Source: Chryseobacterium soli (GTDB lineage: Bacteria > Bacteroidota > Bacteroidia > Flavobacteriales > Weeksellaceae). Taken from it: DNA of 64,000 bases. The notes under the pieces were generated by a model, which saw only the letters and a program-made list of their open reading frames with translations, searched no databases and was not told where the DNA came from. Numbering within the stretch: the first letter of the stretch is position 1; every line of letters begins with the position of its first letter. The position numbers and the translations under genes are program-made. The stretch is from assembly GCF_000737705.1 (NCBI RefSeq), contig NZ_JPRH01000003.1, positions 496,001-560,000 on the forward strand. Direction: 5' to 3'. Positions 44,194-52,969 of the stretch are shown piece after piece.

Positions 44194-44234
44194 TTCTGTT
44201 TATAATATTCAGTGAAAATTACACATTAACTCCC

Positions 44235-44242
44235 TAATTTTG
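44235..44242 (+). promoter_or_regulatory. -7 box TAATTTTG of folP
   Basis: TAATTTTG matches TAnnTTTG, 41 bases before the folP ATG. The proposed prophage end lies only 24 bases upstream, so the -33 region is within or next to the insertion site. No TTG is visible at the usual spacing. Confidence 0.55.
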
Positions 44243-44282
44243 CAGTATACCAAACCACCTATCATCCTTAATACAAAGTTGT

Positions 44283-45128
44283 ATGTTTTCAACTCCTTTA
44301 ATTCATAAACCTTTTCACTCCATCAACTGTAACGGAAGACTGGTTGATTTAAGTACTCCCAAAATCATGGGAATCCTGAACCTTACTCCGGATTCTTTTT
44401 CAGATGGCGGCACATTTAATAACGAAAAATCCGCTTTAAAACACACCGAAAAAATGCTGAAAGACGGTGCCGAAATCATTGATGTCGGTCCACAATCTAC
44501 CCGTCCCAATGCTGAATTTTTAACGAGTGCAGAAGAAATAAGGAGAATCGGAAGCTTACTTTCCCAAATTAAAAAAGAATTTCCTGGGGCATTACTCTCG
44601 CTGGATACTTTTTATGCCGAAACCGTACAATTTGGCTTCAATGAAGGAATAGATATGATCAATGATATTTCCGGAGGGCAATATGATCCTGCGATGTTTG
44701 ATACAGCGGCAGAAACCGGACTTCCCTACATTCTGATGCAAGTTAATCCTTCATACAAAACGATGCATGATAAAAATACCTTTGCGGATATTACATTGGA
44801 CGTGAACCGCTATTTTTCTGAGAAAACGGCATTGTTGATGGAGAAAGGTGTGAAAGATATTGTTCTTGATCCGGGATTTGGTTTTGGAAAAACTATGGAA
44901 GATCAGATGAAAATGATCCATGAAGTAGAGTACCTCGGATTTGGTAAGTTTCCTTTGTTGATAGGGATTTCCAGAAAATCATTCATCTACAAACCTCTTG
45001 GTAAATCTCCTTTGGATATCAATGAAGAAACCCAAAAACTTCATAGAGCAGTATTGAAACAGGGTGCCAAAATTTTAAGGGTTCACGATGTCGCCGAAGC
45101 AAAGAAAATGATGCTGGAATTTTCTTGA
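44283..45128 (+). CDS. folP: Dihydropteroate synthase
   Basis: This 281-residue TIM-barrel enzyme joins 4-aminobenzoate to dihydropterin pyrophosphate in folate synthesis and is the sulfonamide target. Signatures are MGILNLTPDSFSDGG (residues 29-43), DVGPQSTRP (67-75), NDISGG, DPGFGFGKT and the closing LRVHDVAEAKKM. Length is normal. The prophage ends 72 bases before its start, probably changing its upstream control. Confidence 0.96.
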   Translation: MFSTPLIHKPFHSINCNGRLVDLSTPKIMGILNLTPDSFSDGGTFNNEKSALKHTEKMLKDGAEIIDVGPQSTRPNAEFLTSAEEIRRIGSLLSQIKKEFPGALLSLDTFYAETVQFGFNEGIDMINDISGGQYDPAMFDTAAETGLPYILMQVNPSYKTMHDKNTFADITLDVNRYFSEKTALLMEKGVKDIVLDPGFGFGKTMEDQMKMIHEVEYLGFGKFPLLIGISRKSFIYKPLGKSPLDINEETQKLHRAVLKQGAKILRVHDVAEAKKMMLEFS

Positions 45129-45288
45129 CAAACAAAAAAAATTAAATAAAAAAGAGTTTTGAAAAATACGGATAACAATATTGCAGATTCCCTTTTTCAA
45201 TACGGCTTTCCGGAAATTTTAAAATCTGTAAATTTCCAGTGCTTTTTTGCCTGGAGAAAATTAAAAATCAAAAAAAAGGTAAAAAATA

Positions 45289-45318
45289 TTGCGTAGTATT
45301 GAAAAATCAATACCTTTA
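45289..45318 (+). promoter_or_regulatory. Candidate ilv operon promoter
   Basis: A TTG (45289-45291) and TACCTTTA (45311-45318) are separated by 19 bases, close to the Bacteroidota TTG-N19-TAnnTTTG pattern but with the last G replaced by A. An inverted repeat TATTGA-AAAA-TCAATA (45297-45312) overlaps it and could be an operator. The predicted transcript start falls on or next to the first leader-peptide ATG. Confidence 0.45.
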
Positions 45319-45322
45319 CACC

Positions 45323-45388
45323 ATGAATTTTACGAATCAGAAAAATATTATTGTCATTTCTATTATTAATACTATTGTCATTCAATAG
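45323..45388 (+). CDS. ilv leader peptide 1
   Basis: This 21-residue frame begins ATG AAT TTT ACG and ends CAA TAG. Codons 9-20 include seven Ile and two Val. A strong terminator follows 43 bases after the stop. This is the layout of a ribosome-mediated attenuation leader for branched-chain amino acids. Stalling at Ile/Val codons would favour read-through into ilvE. Confidence 0.8.
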   Translation: MNFTNQKNIIVISIINTIVIQ

Positions 45389-45430
45389 TAAAGAGCGGTA
45401 GTATAACAATAAAATTATTTTACATTATAT

Positions 45431-45461
45431 AAAGCCGTTTCATATTGAAGCGGCTTTTTTT
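45431..45461 (+). terminator. ilv attenuator terminator 1
   Basis: AAAGCCGTTTCA pairs with TGAAGCGGCTTT (one G-U pair), loop TAT, followed by a T-run. It lies between leader peptides 1 and 2. Confidence 0.88.
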
Positions 45462-45473
45462 ATTTCAGAAACT

Positions 45474-45527
45474 ATGTACTTATTAACAATCATTATTATC
45501 GTCATTATTATTCCCTTACGACTGTGA
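45474..45527 (+). CDS. ilv leader peptide 2
   Basis: The 17-residue peptide MYLLTIIIIVIIIPLRL has seven Ile, four Leu and one Val, so 12 of 17 residues are branched-chain. It starts 12 bases after terminator 1 and is followed after 30 bases by a second terminator. It could sense leucine and proline or threonine codons in addition to isoleucine, unlike leader 1, which has no Leu. Confidence 0.8.
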   Translation: MYLLTIIIIVIIIPLRL

Positions 45528-45557
45528 GACGGAAAGATATTGCATGCATATATTCTA

Positions 45558-45587
45558 AGCCCTCTCACATTGTGAGAGGGCTTTTTT
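45558..45587 (+). terminator. ilv attenuator terminator 2
   Basis: AGCCCTCTCACA pairs perfectly with TGTGAGAGGGCT, followed by TTTTT. It ends 30 bases before ilvE, so ilvE can be reached only by read-through. Confidence 0.9.
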
Positions 45588-45616
45588 ATTTCAATGAATT
45601 TTAAACTGTATAAAAA

Positions 45617-46498
45617 ATGTATTACGACAACGAAACCCTTATTTATTTTAAAGGAAATTTTGTAAAAGCAAAAGATGCCGGAATGGATCTTTACGGACAG
45701 TCACTTCATTATGGCTATTCTGTTTTTGAAGGCATAAAATCTTACAACACCGATAGCGGGACAAGGATCTTTAAAGCAAAAGAACACTATGAAAGGCTGA
45801 AAAGATCAGCAGAACTGATGTATATCCCTTTTGATTATTCGGTCAGTGAATTGACAGACCTTACCTATGAGCTTTTGGAACGTAACGGATTCACCGATGC
45901 GTATATCCGCCCATTGGTTACCTGTTCTCCCAATATGTCCCTTTCAAAAGGAAAAGAATCCTACCTGTCGCTGCTCGCCTGGGAATGGAGCAACGGCTAT
46001 CTGGCAGATAAAATGAAGATCATGACCTCAGGTTTTCAACGCCCCAATCCTAATGCTTTTAAAGTCGAAGCCAAAGTAGGCGGACATTACGTCAATTCTA
46101 TTCTGGCCTGCCAGGATGCCAAAGACAAAGGCTATGACGAAGCCCTTTTACTCGATGAATACGGCAACGTCGCAGAAAGCTCAGGAGCTAATATATTCTA
46201 TGAAAAAAACGGAACATTATTTACTCCCGCAAAAGGAAGTATACTGCCGGGAATCACCAGACAGACCGTTTTTGAAATATGCAGTGAACTTAATATTCCT
46301 GTTAAAGAAACCTTCTTTAAACCTGAAGAAATGAGAGGAGCTGATGCCGCTTTTTTCTGTGGTACGGCAGCAGAAATTGTAGGATTGGATTCTTTGGATA
46401 ATGTTCCCTTCACTAAAAACTGGAAAGATACTGCAAGTGAAAAGGTACAGCAGGCTTATCTGAAACTGGTAAGGAGTTCTGTCGTTGTAAATATTTAG
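45617..46498 (+). CDS. ilvE: Branched-chain amino acid aminotransferase
   Basis: This 293-residue class IV PLP aminotransferase performs the last step of Ile, Val and Leu synthesis. Signatures are GQSLHYGYSVFEGIKSY (27-43), the PLP lysine K153 in EAKVGGHYVNS, and EYGNVAESSGANIF (181-194). It is the first structural gene after the tandem attenuators. The 203-bp gap to ilvD holds no gene or clear promoter. Confidence 0.95.
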   Translation: MYYDNETLIYFKGNFVKAKDAGMDLYGQSLHYGYSVFEGIKSYNTDSGTRIFKAKEHYERLKRSAELMYIPFDYSVSELTDLTYELLERNGFTDAYIRPLVTCSPNMSLSKGKESYLSLLAWEWSNGYLADKMKIMTSGFQRPNPNAFKVEAKVGGHYVNSILACQDAKDKGYDEALLLDEYGNVAESSGANIFYEKNGTLFTPAKGSILPGITRQTVFEICSELNIPVKETFFKPEEMRGADAAFFCGTAAEIVGLDSLDNVPFTKNWKDTASEKVQQAYLKLVRSSVVVNI

Positions 46499-46701
46499 AA
46501 CTTAAATATTTAATTATCAATTCGATACATCCGTTTTTCAAACAGTTGGATATTGTAATTTTTATAAAAGTGAAAATAAAAAGAACATTACAAGCTGTAG
46601 TTTTGGCTCGAAATTAAATAAAAAACCTCATTAATAAATTCCAACAATTGAAATTTTTAATCCCACACTGAAAATGATAAGAACAGCAAATACAGGATAC
46701 T

Positions 46702-48378
46702 ATGTTAAATAAATATTCAAAAACATTCACACAAAACACTGAACAGCCGGCCGCAAAAGCCATGCTTTATGGGATAGGATTTACAGATGAAGACATGCAG
46801 AAAGCCCAGGTCGGAATTGCCAGTATGGGCTACGATGGAAATACCTGTAATATGCACCTCAACGATTTGGCCCAGATCGTAAAAAAAGGAACCTGGGAAC
46901 AGGGCTTGGCCGGATTGGTTTTTAATACCATCGGGGTAAGCGACGGGATGAGCAACGGAACAGACGGAATGCGCTATTCGCTGGTAAGCCGGGATGTTAT
47001 AGCAGACAGTATTGAGGCTATCTGCGGAGCGCAATATTATGACGGCATCATCGCTTTGCCGGGATGTGACAAAAATATGCCCGGAACCATTATGGCAATG
47101 GGAAGATTGAACAGACCTTCTATTATGGTTTATGGCGGAACCATTGCTCCCGGATGTTATAAGGGAAACCAGCTCAATATCGTTTCAGCTTTTGAAGCAT
47201 TAGGACAAAAAATAGCAGGCGAAATTTCTGAAGAAGATTTCAACGGCGTGATTAAAAATTCTTGTCCAGGAGCAGGAGCATGCGGTGGAATGTACACTGC
47301 CAATACTATGGCTTCAGCGATAGAAGCATTGGGAATGAGCCTGCCTTATTCATCATCAAACCCTGCTACAAGTCTGGAAAAACAGAATGAGTGTCTGGAA
47401 GCCGGCGGTTATTTGAAAAAATTACTGGAAAAAGATATCAAACCTTCTGATATCATGACCCGCAAAGCCTTTGAAAATGCACTCCGTATGATCATTGTGC
47501 TGGGCGGAAGTACCAATGCCGTACTGCATTTTATTGCCATGGCAAAAAGTGTTGATGTGGTAGTAACACAGGATGATTTCCAGAAAATGAGTGATATAAC
47601 GCCTGTACTTGCCGATTTAAAACCCAGCGGTAAATACCTGATGCAGGATCTTCATGAACACGGAGGAATCCCTGCGGTCATGAAATACCTTTTAAGTGAA
47701 GGCTTGCTTCACGGCGATTGTCTTACAGTTACCGGTAAAACATTATCTGAAAATTTAGAAAACGTACCGGAGCTGGATTTTTCAAAACAAAAAATTATAA
47801 GACCCATTTCCAATCCTGTAAAAGCAACGGGACATATCAGAATATTATACGGAAACCTTGCAGAGAAAGGCAGCGTAGCTAAAATAACGGGAAAAGAAGG
47901 GGAGAAATTTTTAGGTAAAGCGAGGGTATTTGATGGGGAGAAAAATCTGGTTGAAGGCATACGGAACGGAAAAGTTCAGCATGGAGACGTTATCGTTATC
48001 CGTAACGAAGGACCAAAAGGCGCTCCCGGAATGCCCGAAATGCTGAAACCCACCAGTGCTTTGATCGGAGCTGGTTTTGGAAACTCTGTCGCATTGATTA
48101 CAGATGGAAGATTCAGCGGCGGAACCCATGGTTTTGTTGTAGGCCACATTACTCCTGAAGCGCAGGAAGGAGGATTAATCGCTTTTGTAGAAGATGATGA
48201 CCTCATTGAAATTGATGCAGTAAACAATACTATACAACTGAATGTCTCTGATGCAGAAATTGAAATAAGGAAGCAGGGCTGGGTAAAACCTCCATTAAAA
48301 GTGACAAAAGGATTACTGTACAAATATGCATTAACCGTTTCTTCAGCAGCAGAAGGCTGTGTAACAGATGAAATATAA
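46702..48378 (+). CDS. ilvD: Dihydroxy-acid dehydratase
   Basis: This 558-residue Fe-S enzyme dehydrates 2,3-dihydroxy-isovalerate and -methylvalerate. Cluster and active-site motifs are GCDKNMPG (about 124-131), [16 protein letters not shown] and, near the end, [19 protein letters not shown]. It belongs to the ilv operon and is followed after 11 bases by ilvB. Confidence 0.97.
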   Translation: MLNKYSKTFTQNTEQPAAKAMLYGIGFTDEDMQKAQVGIASMGYDGNTCNMHLNDLAQIVKKGTWEQGLAGLVFNTIGVSDGMSNGTDGMRYSLVSRDVIADSIEAICGAQYYDGIIALPGCDKNMPGTIMAMGRLNRPSIMVYGGTIAPGCYKGNQLNIVSAFEALGQKIAGEISEEDFNGVIKNSCPGAGACGGMYTANTMASAIEALGMSLPYSSSNPATSLEKQNECLEAGGYLKKLLEKDIKPSDIMTRKAFENALRMIIVLGGSTNAVLHFIAMAKSVDVVVTQDDFQKMSDITPVLADLKPSGKYLMQDLHEHGGIPAVMKYLLSEGLLHGDCLTVTGKTLSENLENVPELDFSKQKIIRPISNPVKATGHIRILYGNLAEKGSVAKITGKEGEKFLGKARVFDGEKNLVEGIRNGKVQHGDVIVIRNEGPKGAPGMPEMLKPTSALIGAGFGNSVALITDGRFSGGTHGFVVGHITPEAQEGGLIAFVEDDDLIEIDAVNNTIQLNVSDAEIEIRKQGWVKPPLKVTKGLLYKYALTVSSAAEGCVTDEI

Positions 48379-48389
48379 AATCAAGTACA

Positions 48390-50135
48390 ATGAATAGTCA
48401 AAATTTCACCACAGATAAAAGCAGTTTGATAGGAACGGAACTTAGCGGAAGTCAGGTTATTCTCGAAGCATTTTTGCAGGAAGGAGTAAAAACAATATTC
48501 GGGTATCCCGGAGGAGCCATTATCCCGATTTATGATGCTCTTTATGATTATAAAGAAACCTTGGAACATGTTCTGGTACGCCACGAACAGGGTGCTGTAC
48601 ATGCCGCTCAGGGTTTTGCGAGAGCGTCCGGAAAAGTAGGAGTGGTACTGGCAACCAGCGGTCCGGGAGCAACCAATCTTGTTACAGGGCTGGCCGATGC
48701 ATTACTGGACAGTACGCCACTGGTATGTATTACAGGGCAAGTGTATGCTCATTTGTTAGGAACCGATGCCTTTCAGGAAATCGATGTCATGAATATAACA
48801 ACCCCTGTCACCAAATGGAATTATCAGGTAGCTGATGCGGATGACCTTTCTGAAGTCATTTCCAAAGCTTTTTATATTGCCAGATCCGGCAGACCTGGAC
48901 CCGTGGTGATCGATATTACGAAAAATGCCCAGCTTCAGAAAGTTTTGTATCAGGGATATACACCCTGTGAATTTCTCAGAAGCTATCAACCGAACCCGGA
49001 AATCAGGAATGAATTCATTGAACAGGCTGCGGAATTAATCAACAATGCAGAGCGCCCTTTTGTCATCGTAGGTCAGGGAGTCATTCTTGGAAAGGCAGAA
49101 AAGGAATTTTTGCAGTGTATTGAAAAATCGGGAATTCCGACTGCCTGGACGATTATGGGAATGAGTGCTCTCCCTACAGATCATCCGCAGGCTGTTGGAA
49201 TGGTAGGAATGCATGGTAATTACGGTCCCAATCTGCTGACGAATGAATGCGATGTCCTGATTGCAGTAGGAATGCGCTTTGATGACCGGGTAACCGGAAA
49301 ACTCGATGAATATGCAGTGCAGGCAAAAATTATCCACCTTGATATTGATAAAGCAGAAATCAATAAGAACGTAAAAGTAACGGTTCCGATTGTCGGAAAC
49401 TGCAAAGAAACACTGCCTTTACTCACTGCTTTGCTTGAACCTAAACAGCATAATGACTGGCATCAGAAGTTCAGGGACTGCCAGGAAATAGAACAGATTA
49501 ATTTAATCAATCATGAGCTAAATCCTTCTGAAGGGGAAATCACTATGGGTGAAGTGATCAAAAATCTGAACGAACTCACTCATGGAAATGCTGTGATTGT
49601 AACGGATGTAGGTCAGCATCAAATGGTAGCCTGCCGGTATGCTCAGTTTAACCACTCGAAAAGCAACATTACCAGTGGCGGACTCGGAACCATGGGGTTT
49701 TGCTTACCTGCAGCAATAGGTGCTTCCTATGCAGAAACAGGAAGGGAGATCATTGCGATTATGGGAGATGGAGGTGCTCAGATGAATATACAGGAATTAG
49801 GTACTGTCATGCAGTATCATCCCAATATAAAAATCATCATTCTCAATAACTGCTTCCTGGGGATGGTAAGGCAGTGGCAGGAACTATTTCATAATGAAAG
49901 ATACTCATTCGTAGATATCCAGAGCCCCGATTTTGTACAGTTGGCTAAAGCCTATGGAATATCGGGTGAAAAAGTGGTGCTCAGAGAAAACCTAAAAGAA
50001 TCATTACAGCAAATGCTGAATACCGAAGGAGCCTATCTTTTGGAAATCATGGTAGAGAAAGAATACAACGTTTTCCCTATGGTACCGCAGGGAAGAAGTG
50101 TTTCTGAAATAGTATTAACCAATAATAAAATATAG
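48390..50135 (+). CDS. ilvB: Acetolactate synthase, large subunit
   Basis: This 581-residue TPP enzyme makes acetolactate or acetohydroxybutyrate. The N-terminal domain has FGYPGGAIIPIYDAL and the glutamate of VRHEQGAVHAAQG. The FAD-binding middle domain has NYGPNLLTNECD. The TPP motif GDGGAQMNIQELG ... NN sits in the C-terminal domain. The small subunit gene follows after 5 bases. Confidence 0.96.
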   Translation: MNSQNFTTDKSSLIGTELSGSQVILEAFLQEGVKTIFGYPGGAIIPIYDALYDYKETLEHVLVRHEQGAVHAAQGFARASGKVGVVLATSGPGATNLVTGLADALLDSTPLVCITGQVYAHLLGTDAFQEIDVMNITTPVTKWNYQVADADDLSEVISKAFYIARSGRPGPVVIDITKNAQLQKVLYQGYTPCEFLRSYQPNPEIRNEFIEQAAELINNAERPFVIVGQGVILGKAEKEFLQCIEKSGIPTAWTIMGMSALPTDHPQAVGMVGMHGNYGPNLLTNECDVLIAVGMRFDDRVTGKLDEYAVQAKIIHLDIDKAEINKNVKVTVPIVGNCKETLPLLTALLEPKQHNDWHQKFRDCQEIEQINLINHELNPSEGEITMGEVIKNLNELTHGNAVIVTDVGQHQMVACRYAQFNHSKSNITSGGLGTMGFCLPAAIGASYAETGREIIAIMGDGGAQMNIQELGTVMQYHPNIKIIILNNCFLGMVRQWQELFHNERYSFVDIQSPDFVQLAKAYGISGEKVVLRENLKESLQQMLNTEGAYLLEIMVEKEYNVFPMVPQGRSVSEIVLTNNKI

Positions 50136-50140
50136 AAATC

Positions 50141-50428
50141 ATGAATACGGATCAAAAAGAATATATGATCACCGCCTATATAGAAAGTCATCTGGGGTCG
50201 GCGAACCGCATCAATACCCTGTTTTCCAGAAGGAGGATCAATATCATAAGCCTTAGTGTGGGACCGTCAGAAGCTTCTGGGATTAAAAAAATGGTGATTG
50301 TCATTAAAGAAACTGAAGAAGCGGTAGAAAAACTGACCCGTCAGATTGAAAAACAGATCGATGTGCTGGAAGTACATCATCATCAGAATGTTTTTTTAAG
50401 AGCAGTACAACATATCAATATAAACTAA
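50141..50428 (+). CDS. ilvN: Acetolactate synthase, small (regulatory) subunit
   Basis: This 95-residue protein is a single ACT domain (YMITAYIESHLGSANRINTL, RRINIISLSVGPSEASG). It lacks the second C-terminal domain of longer IlvH/IlvN proteins. It probably mediates feedback control of IlvB. The adjacent location supports the pair. Confidence 0.9.
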   Translation: MNTDQKEYMITAYIESHLGSANRINTLFSRRRINIISLSVGPSEASGIKKMVIVIKETEEAVEKLTRQIEKQIDVLEVHHHQNVFLRAVQHININ

Positions 50429-50455
50429 AAAATTAATCATTAAATAGTAAAAAAA

Positions 50456-51502
50456 ATGGCAAAATTGAATTTCGGAGGAGTAGAGGAAACGGTAGTAACA
50501 AGACAGGAATTTCCCCTGGAAAAAGCTCAGGAAGTATTAAAAAATGAAGTGGTAGCTGTAATCGGATACGGAATACAGGGTCCCGGGCAGGCACTTAACC
50601 AGAAAGAAAGCGGAATCAATGTGATTGTGGGACAGCGTAAGAACTCTGCATCATGGGATAAGGCCGTGGCTGATGGATTTACTCCGGGAGAAACATTATT
50701 TGAAATAGAAGAAGCCCTTAAAAGAGGAACCATTATTTGCTACCTGTTGAGTGATGCCGCCCAGATAGAATACTGGCCTACCGTAAAACAGCATTTAACA
50801 CCGGGGAAAGCATTATACTTTTCTCATGGTTTCGGAATTACGTTTAATGAACGCACAGGAATTGTACCTCCGGCTGATGTAGATGTATTTTTGGTTGCGC
50901 CAAAAGGTTCAGGAACCTCGTTAAGAAGAATGTTTTTACAGGATAGAGGATTGAACAGCAGTTTTGCCGTATATCAGGATGCTACAGGAAAAGCAAGGGA
51001 CCGTGTTATCGCATTGGGAATTGCCATTGGAAGCGGTTACCTGTTTGAAACTGATTTTAAAAACGAAGTATACAGCGACCTTACAGGGGAAAGAGGAACC
51101 TTAATGGGCGCAGTACAGGGAATATTTGCCGCACAATATGATGTATTGAGAAAGAAAGGACACAGCCCGTCTGAAGCCTTTAATGAAACGGTAGAAGAAT
51201 TAACGCAGTCACTGATGCCACTGGTCGCCGAAAACGGAATGGACTGGATGTATGCCAATTGCAGTACCACCGCACAAAGAGGAGCTTTAGACTGGTGGAA
51301 GAGATTTAGAGATGCCACCTCTCCTTTATTTGAAGAATTATACGAAAGTGTAGCGGCCGGAAAAGAAGCTCAGCTATCCATTGACAGCAACAGCAAACCG
51401 GATTACAGAGAAAAACTGGATGCAGAATTAAAAGAACTTAGAGAAAGTGAAATGTGGCAGGCCGGAAAAACGGTACGCAGTTTAAGACCTGAAAATAATT
51501 AA
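50456..51502 (+). CDS. ilvC: Ketol-acid reductoisomerase
   Basis: This 348-residue enzyme has the NAD(P)H-binding motif GYGIQGPGQALNQ near 38 and the loop GQRKNSASW, which selects the cofactor phosphate. Catalytic helices contain FETDFKNEVYSDLTGERG and GALDWWKRFRDATSP. It converts acetolactate to dihydroxy-isovalerate. Length fits class I enzymes. Confidence 0.96.
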   Translation: MAKLNFGGVEETVVTRQEFPLEKAQEVLKNEVVAVIGYGIQGPGQALNQKESGINVIVGQRKNSASWDKAVADGFTPGETLFEIEEALKRGTIICYLLSDAAQIEYWPTVKQHLTPGKALYFSHGFGITFNERTGIVPPADVDVFLVAPKGSGTSLRRMFLQDRGLNSSFAVYQDATGKARDRVIALGIAIGSGYLFETDFKNEVYSDLTGERGTLMGAVQGIFAAQYDVLRKKGHSPSEAFNETVEELTQSLMPLVAENGMDWMYANCSTTAQRGALDWWKRFRDATSPLFEELYESVAAGKEAQLSIDSNSKPDYREKLDAELKELRESEMWQAGKTVRSLRPENN

Positions 51503-51507
51503 TTCAC

Positions 51508-52767
51508 ATGGAAAATGAAACGTGCCCGTCCACCTTAGATCCCATATACAAAGCAGCTGAGCGGCTTAAAAATGTAAGTGTCAGAACACCACTATCAGTC
51601 AATAATAATCTGTCGGGTATATACGATGCCCAGATCAGTTTTAAAAGGGAAGATCTGCAACGGGTAAGATCCTACAAAATAAGAGGTGCTTATAATAAAA
51701 TGGCCACTTTATCTGAAGAAAGCCTTGCCAAAGGAGTCGTCTGCGCCAGTGCAGGAAACCATGCCCAGGGAGTGGCCTTTGCATGCAGTGCCATGAAAAC
51801 AAAAGGGATGATCTTCATGCCACTGCCTACCCCAAGTCAGAAACTTGGGCAGGTGAAAATGTTTGGCGGAGATTATGTAGAAATTGTACTGTACGGAGAT
51901 ACGTTTGATGAAGCGAAAGAAGCTGCCCTCCAATATTGTGACCATCATGATGGCGTATTTATTCATCCGTTCGATGATCCGGCCATTATAGAAGGACAGG
52001 CAACCGTAGCCTTGGAAATACTGGAGCAGGCAGATCAACCTATTGATTATCTTTTTCTGCCCATTGGAGGCGGAGGCCTTGCAGCTGGAGTCTGCAGTGT
52101 TTTTCAAAAGCTTTCTCCCAATACAAAAATCATAGGGGCAGAACCATCCGGAGCTGCCAGCATGAAAATGGCAATGGAAAAAGGAAAACCCGTTCATCTG
52201 GAAAAAATAAACCGATTTGTAGACGGAGCTGCCGTACAGAAAGTAGGGGAGATCACCTTCAATATCTGTAAAGATGTATTGCATGATGTAGTAACTGTAG
52301 ATGAAGGAATGATCTGTGAAACCATACTTTCTCTATATAATAAAGATGCTATTGTAGTAGAACCTGCCGGTGCACTTTCCGTCTCCGCTCTGGAAAAATA
52401 TAAGGACGAAATAAAAGGAAAAAACGTAGTCTGCATCATCAGCGGAAGTAATAATGATATTACCAGAATGGAAGAGATCAAAGAAAAGGCCCTCTTATAT
52501 GCAGGTTTAAAACATTATTTTCTGGTAAGATTTCCACAGCGTCCCGGTGCCCTGAAATCCTTTGTGATCGATGTTCTGGGACCTAATGATGACATTACCA
52601 GTTTTGAGTATACCAAGAAAAACTCTAAAGAAAAAGGAATTGCTGTCGTAGGAATCGCCTTGAAAGATCAAAAAGACTTTCAGCCCTTATTAAGTAATAT
52701 GAAAAAATATGATTTTTTTGTACATTATCTTAATGAAGATTCCTCACTGATGAATATTCTTATTTAA
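51508..52767 (+). CDS. ilvA: Threonine dehydratase, biosynthetic type
   Basis: This 419-residue PLP enzyme makes 2-oxobutanoate from threonine, the entry to isoleucine. The PLP lysine lies in RVRSYKIRGAYNKM near residue 58. The glycine loop ASAGNHAQG and PIGGGGLAAG are present. A C-terminal ACT-like regulatory domain (FLVRFPQRPGALKSFVIDVL, from about 340) suggests isoleucine feedback. It is the last gene of the operon. Confidence 0.95.
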   Translation: MENETCPSTLDPIYKAAERLKNVSVRTPLSVNNNLSGIYDAQISFKREDLQRVRSYKIRGAYNKMATLSEESLAKGVVCASAGNHAQGVAFACSAMKTKGMIFMPLPTPSQKLGQVKMFGGDYVEIVLYGDTFDEAKEAALQYCDHHDGVFIHPFDDPAIIEGQATVALEILEQADQPIDYLFLPIGGGGLAAGVCSVFQKLSPNTKIIGAEPSGAASMKMAMEKGKPVHLEKINRFVDGAAVQKVGEITFNICKDVLHDVVTVDEGMICETILSLYNKDAIVVEPAGALSVSALEKYKDEIKGKNVVCIISGSNNDITRMEEIKEKALLYAGLKHYFLVRFPQRPGALKSFVIDVLGPNDDITSFEYTKKNSKEKGIAVVGIALKDQKDFQPLLSNMKKYDFFVHYLNEDSSLMNILI

Positions 52768-52915
52768 CCTGATTTTGGGATAAGGCTTTCTTTTTAATAA
52801 TGTCAGGAAGTTTGTAGACTGTAATTTGAAAGCTGAAAGCTGAAAGCAGAACTGAAGTATAGTTTTATTAACTTTTGTATCATAATATATTACCCTAATG
52901 CAAAGTCTCCAGAAA

Positions 52916-52952
52916 ATATCCTTGTCAAGGCTTTAAACCTTGACAAGGATAT
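52916..52952. repeat. 15-bp perfect inverted repeat
   Basis: ATATCCTTGTCAAGG and CCTTGACAAGGATAT flank a 7-base loop (CTTTAAA) between the convergent ilvA and MFS genes. It can fold on both strands but lacks a long T-tract. It may be a bidirectional 3'-end hairpin or a dispersed intergenic repeat. Confidence 0.7.
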
Positions 52953-52969
52953 TAATAAAGAGCAAAAAA

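Larger units (their letters stand above)
3432..44211. mobile_element. Mu-like transposable prophage
   Basis: About 40.8 kb with Mu-type gene content and order: repressor and divergent early genes, MuA-like transposase, MuB-like ATPase, DUF3164, then head and contractile-tail modules. Ends are inferred. The motif TTTCCAAACGTCCGAG at 3481 recurs inverted at the right end (CTCGGACGCTTGGAAA, 44157), followed by a second copy (GGCGTTTGGAAT, from 44182). The left end begins TG at 3432 and the right ends CA at 44210-44211. TGAAA precedes the left TG directly, and TGAAA occurs one base after the right CA. This is an imperfect candidate for the 5-bp duplication that Mu elements make. All expected modules have intact frames apart from two apparent frameshifts, so it may be functional. 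The boundaries may be off by tens of bases. Confidence 0.85.

Noticed and set aside
45155..45295. TTG-initiated 46-codon frame before the ilv leader
   Set aside because: It has weak start context and no recognisable motif, and it ends at the promoter region. The two Ile-rich leaders explain the region better.
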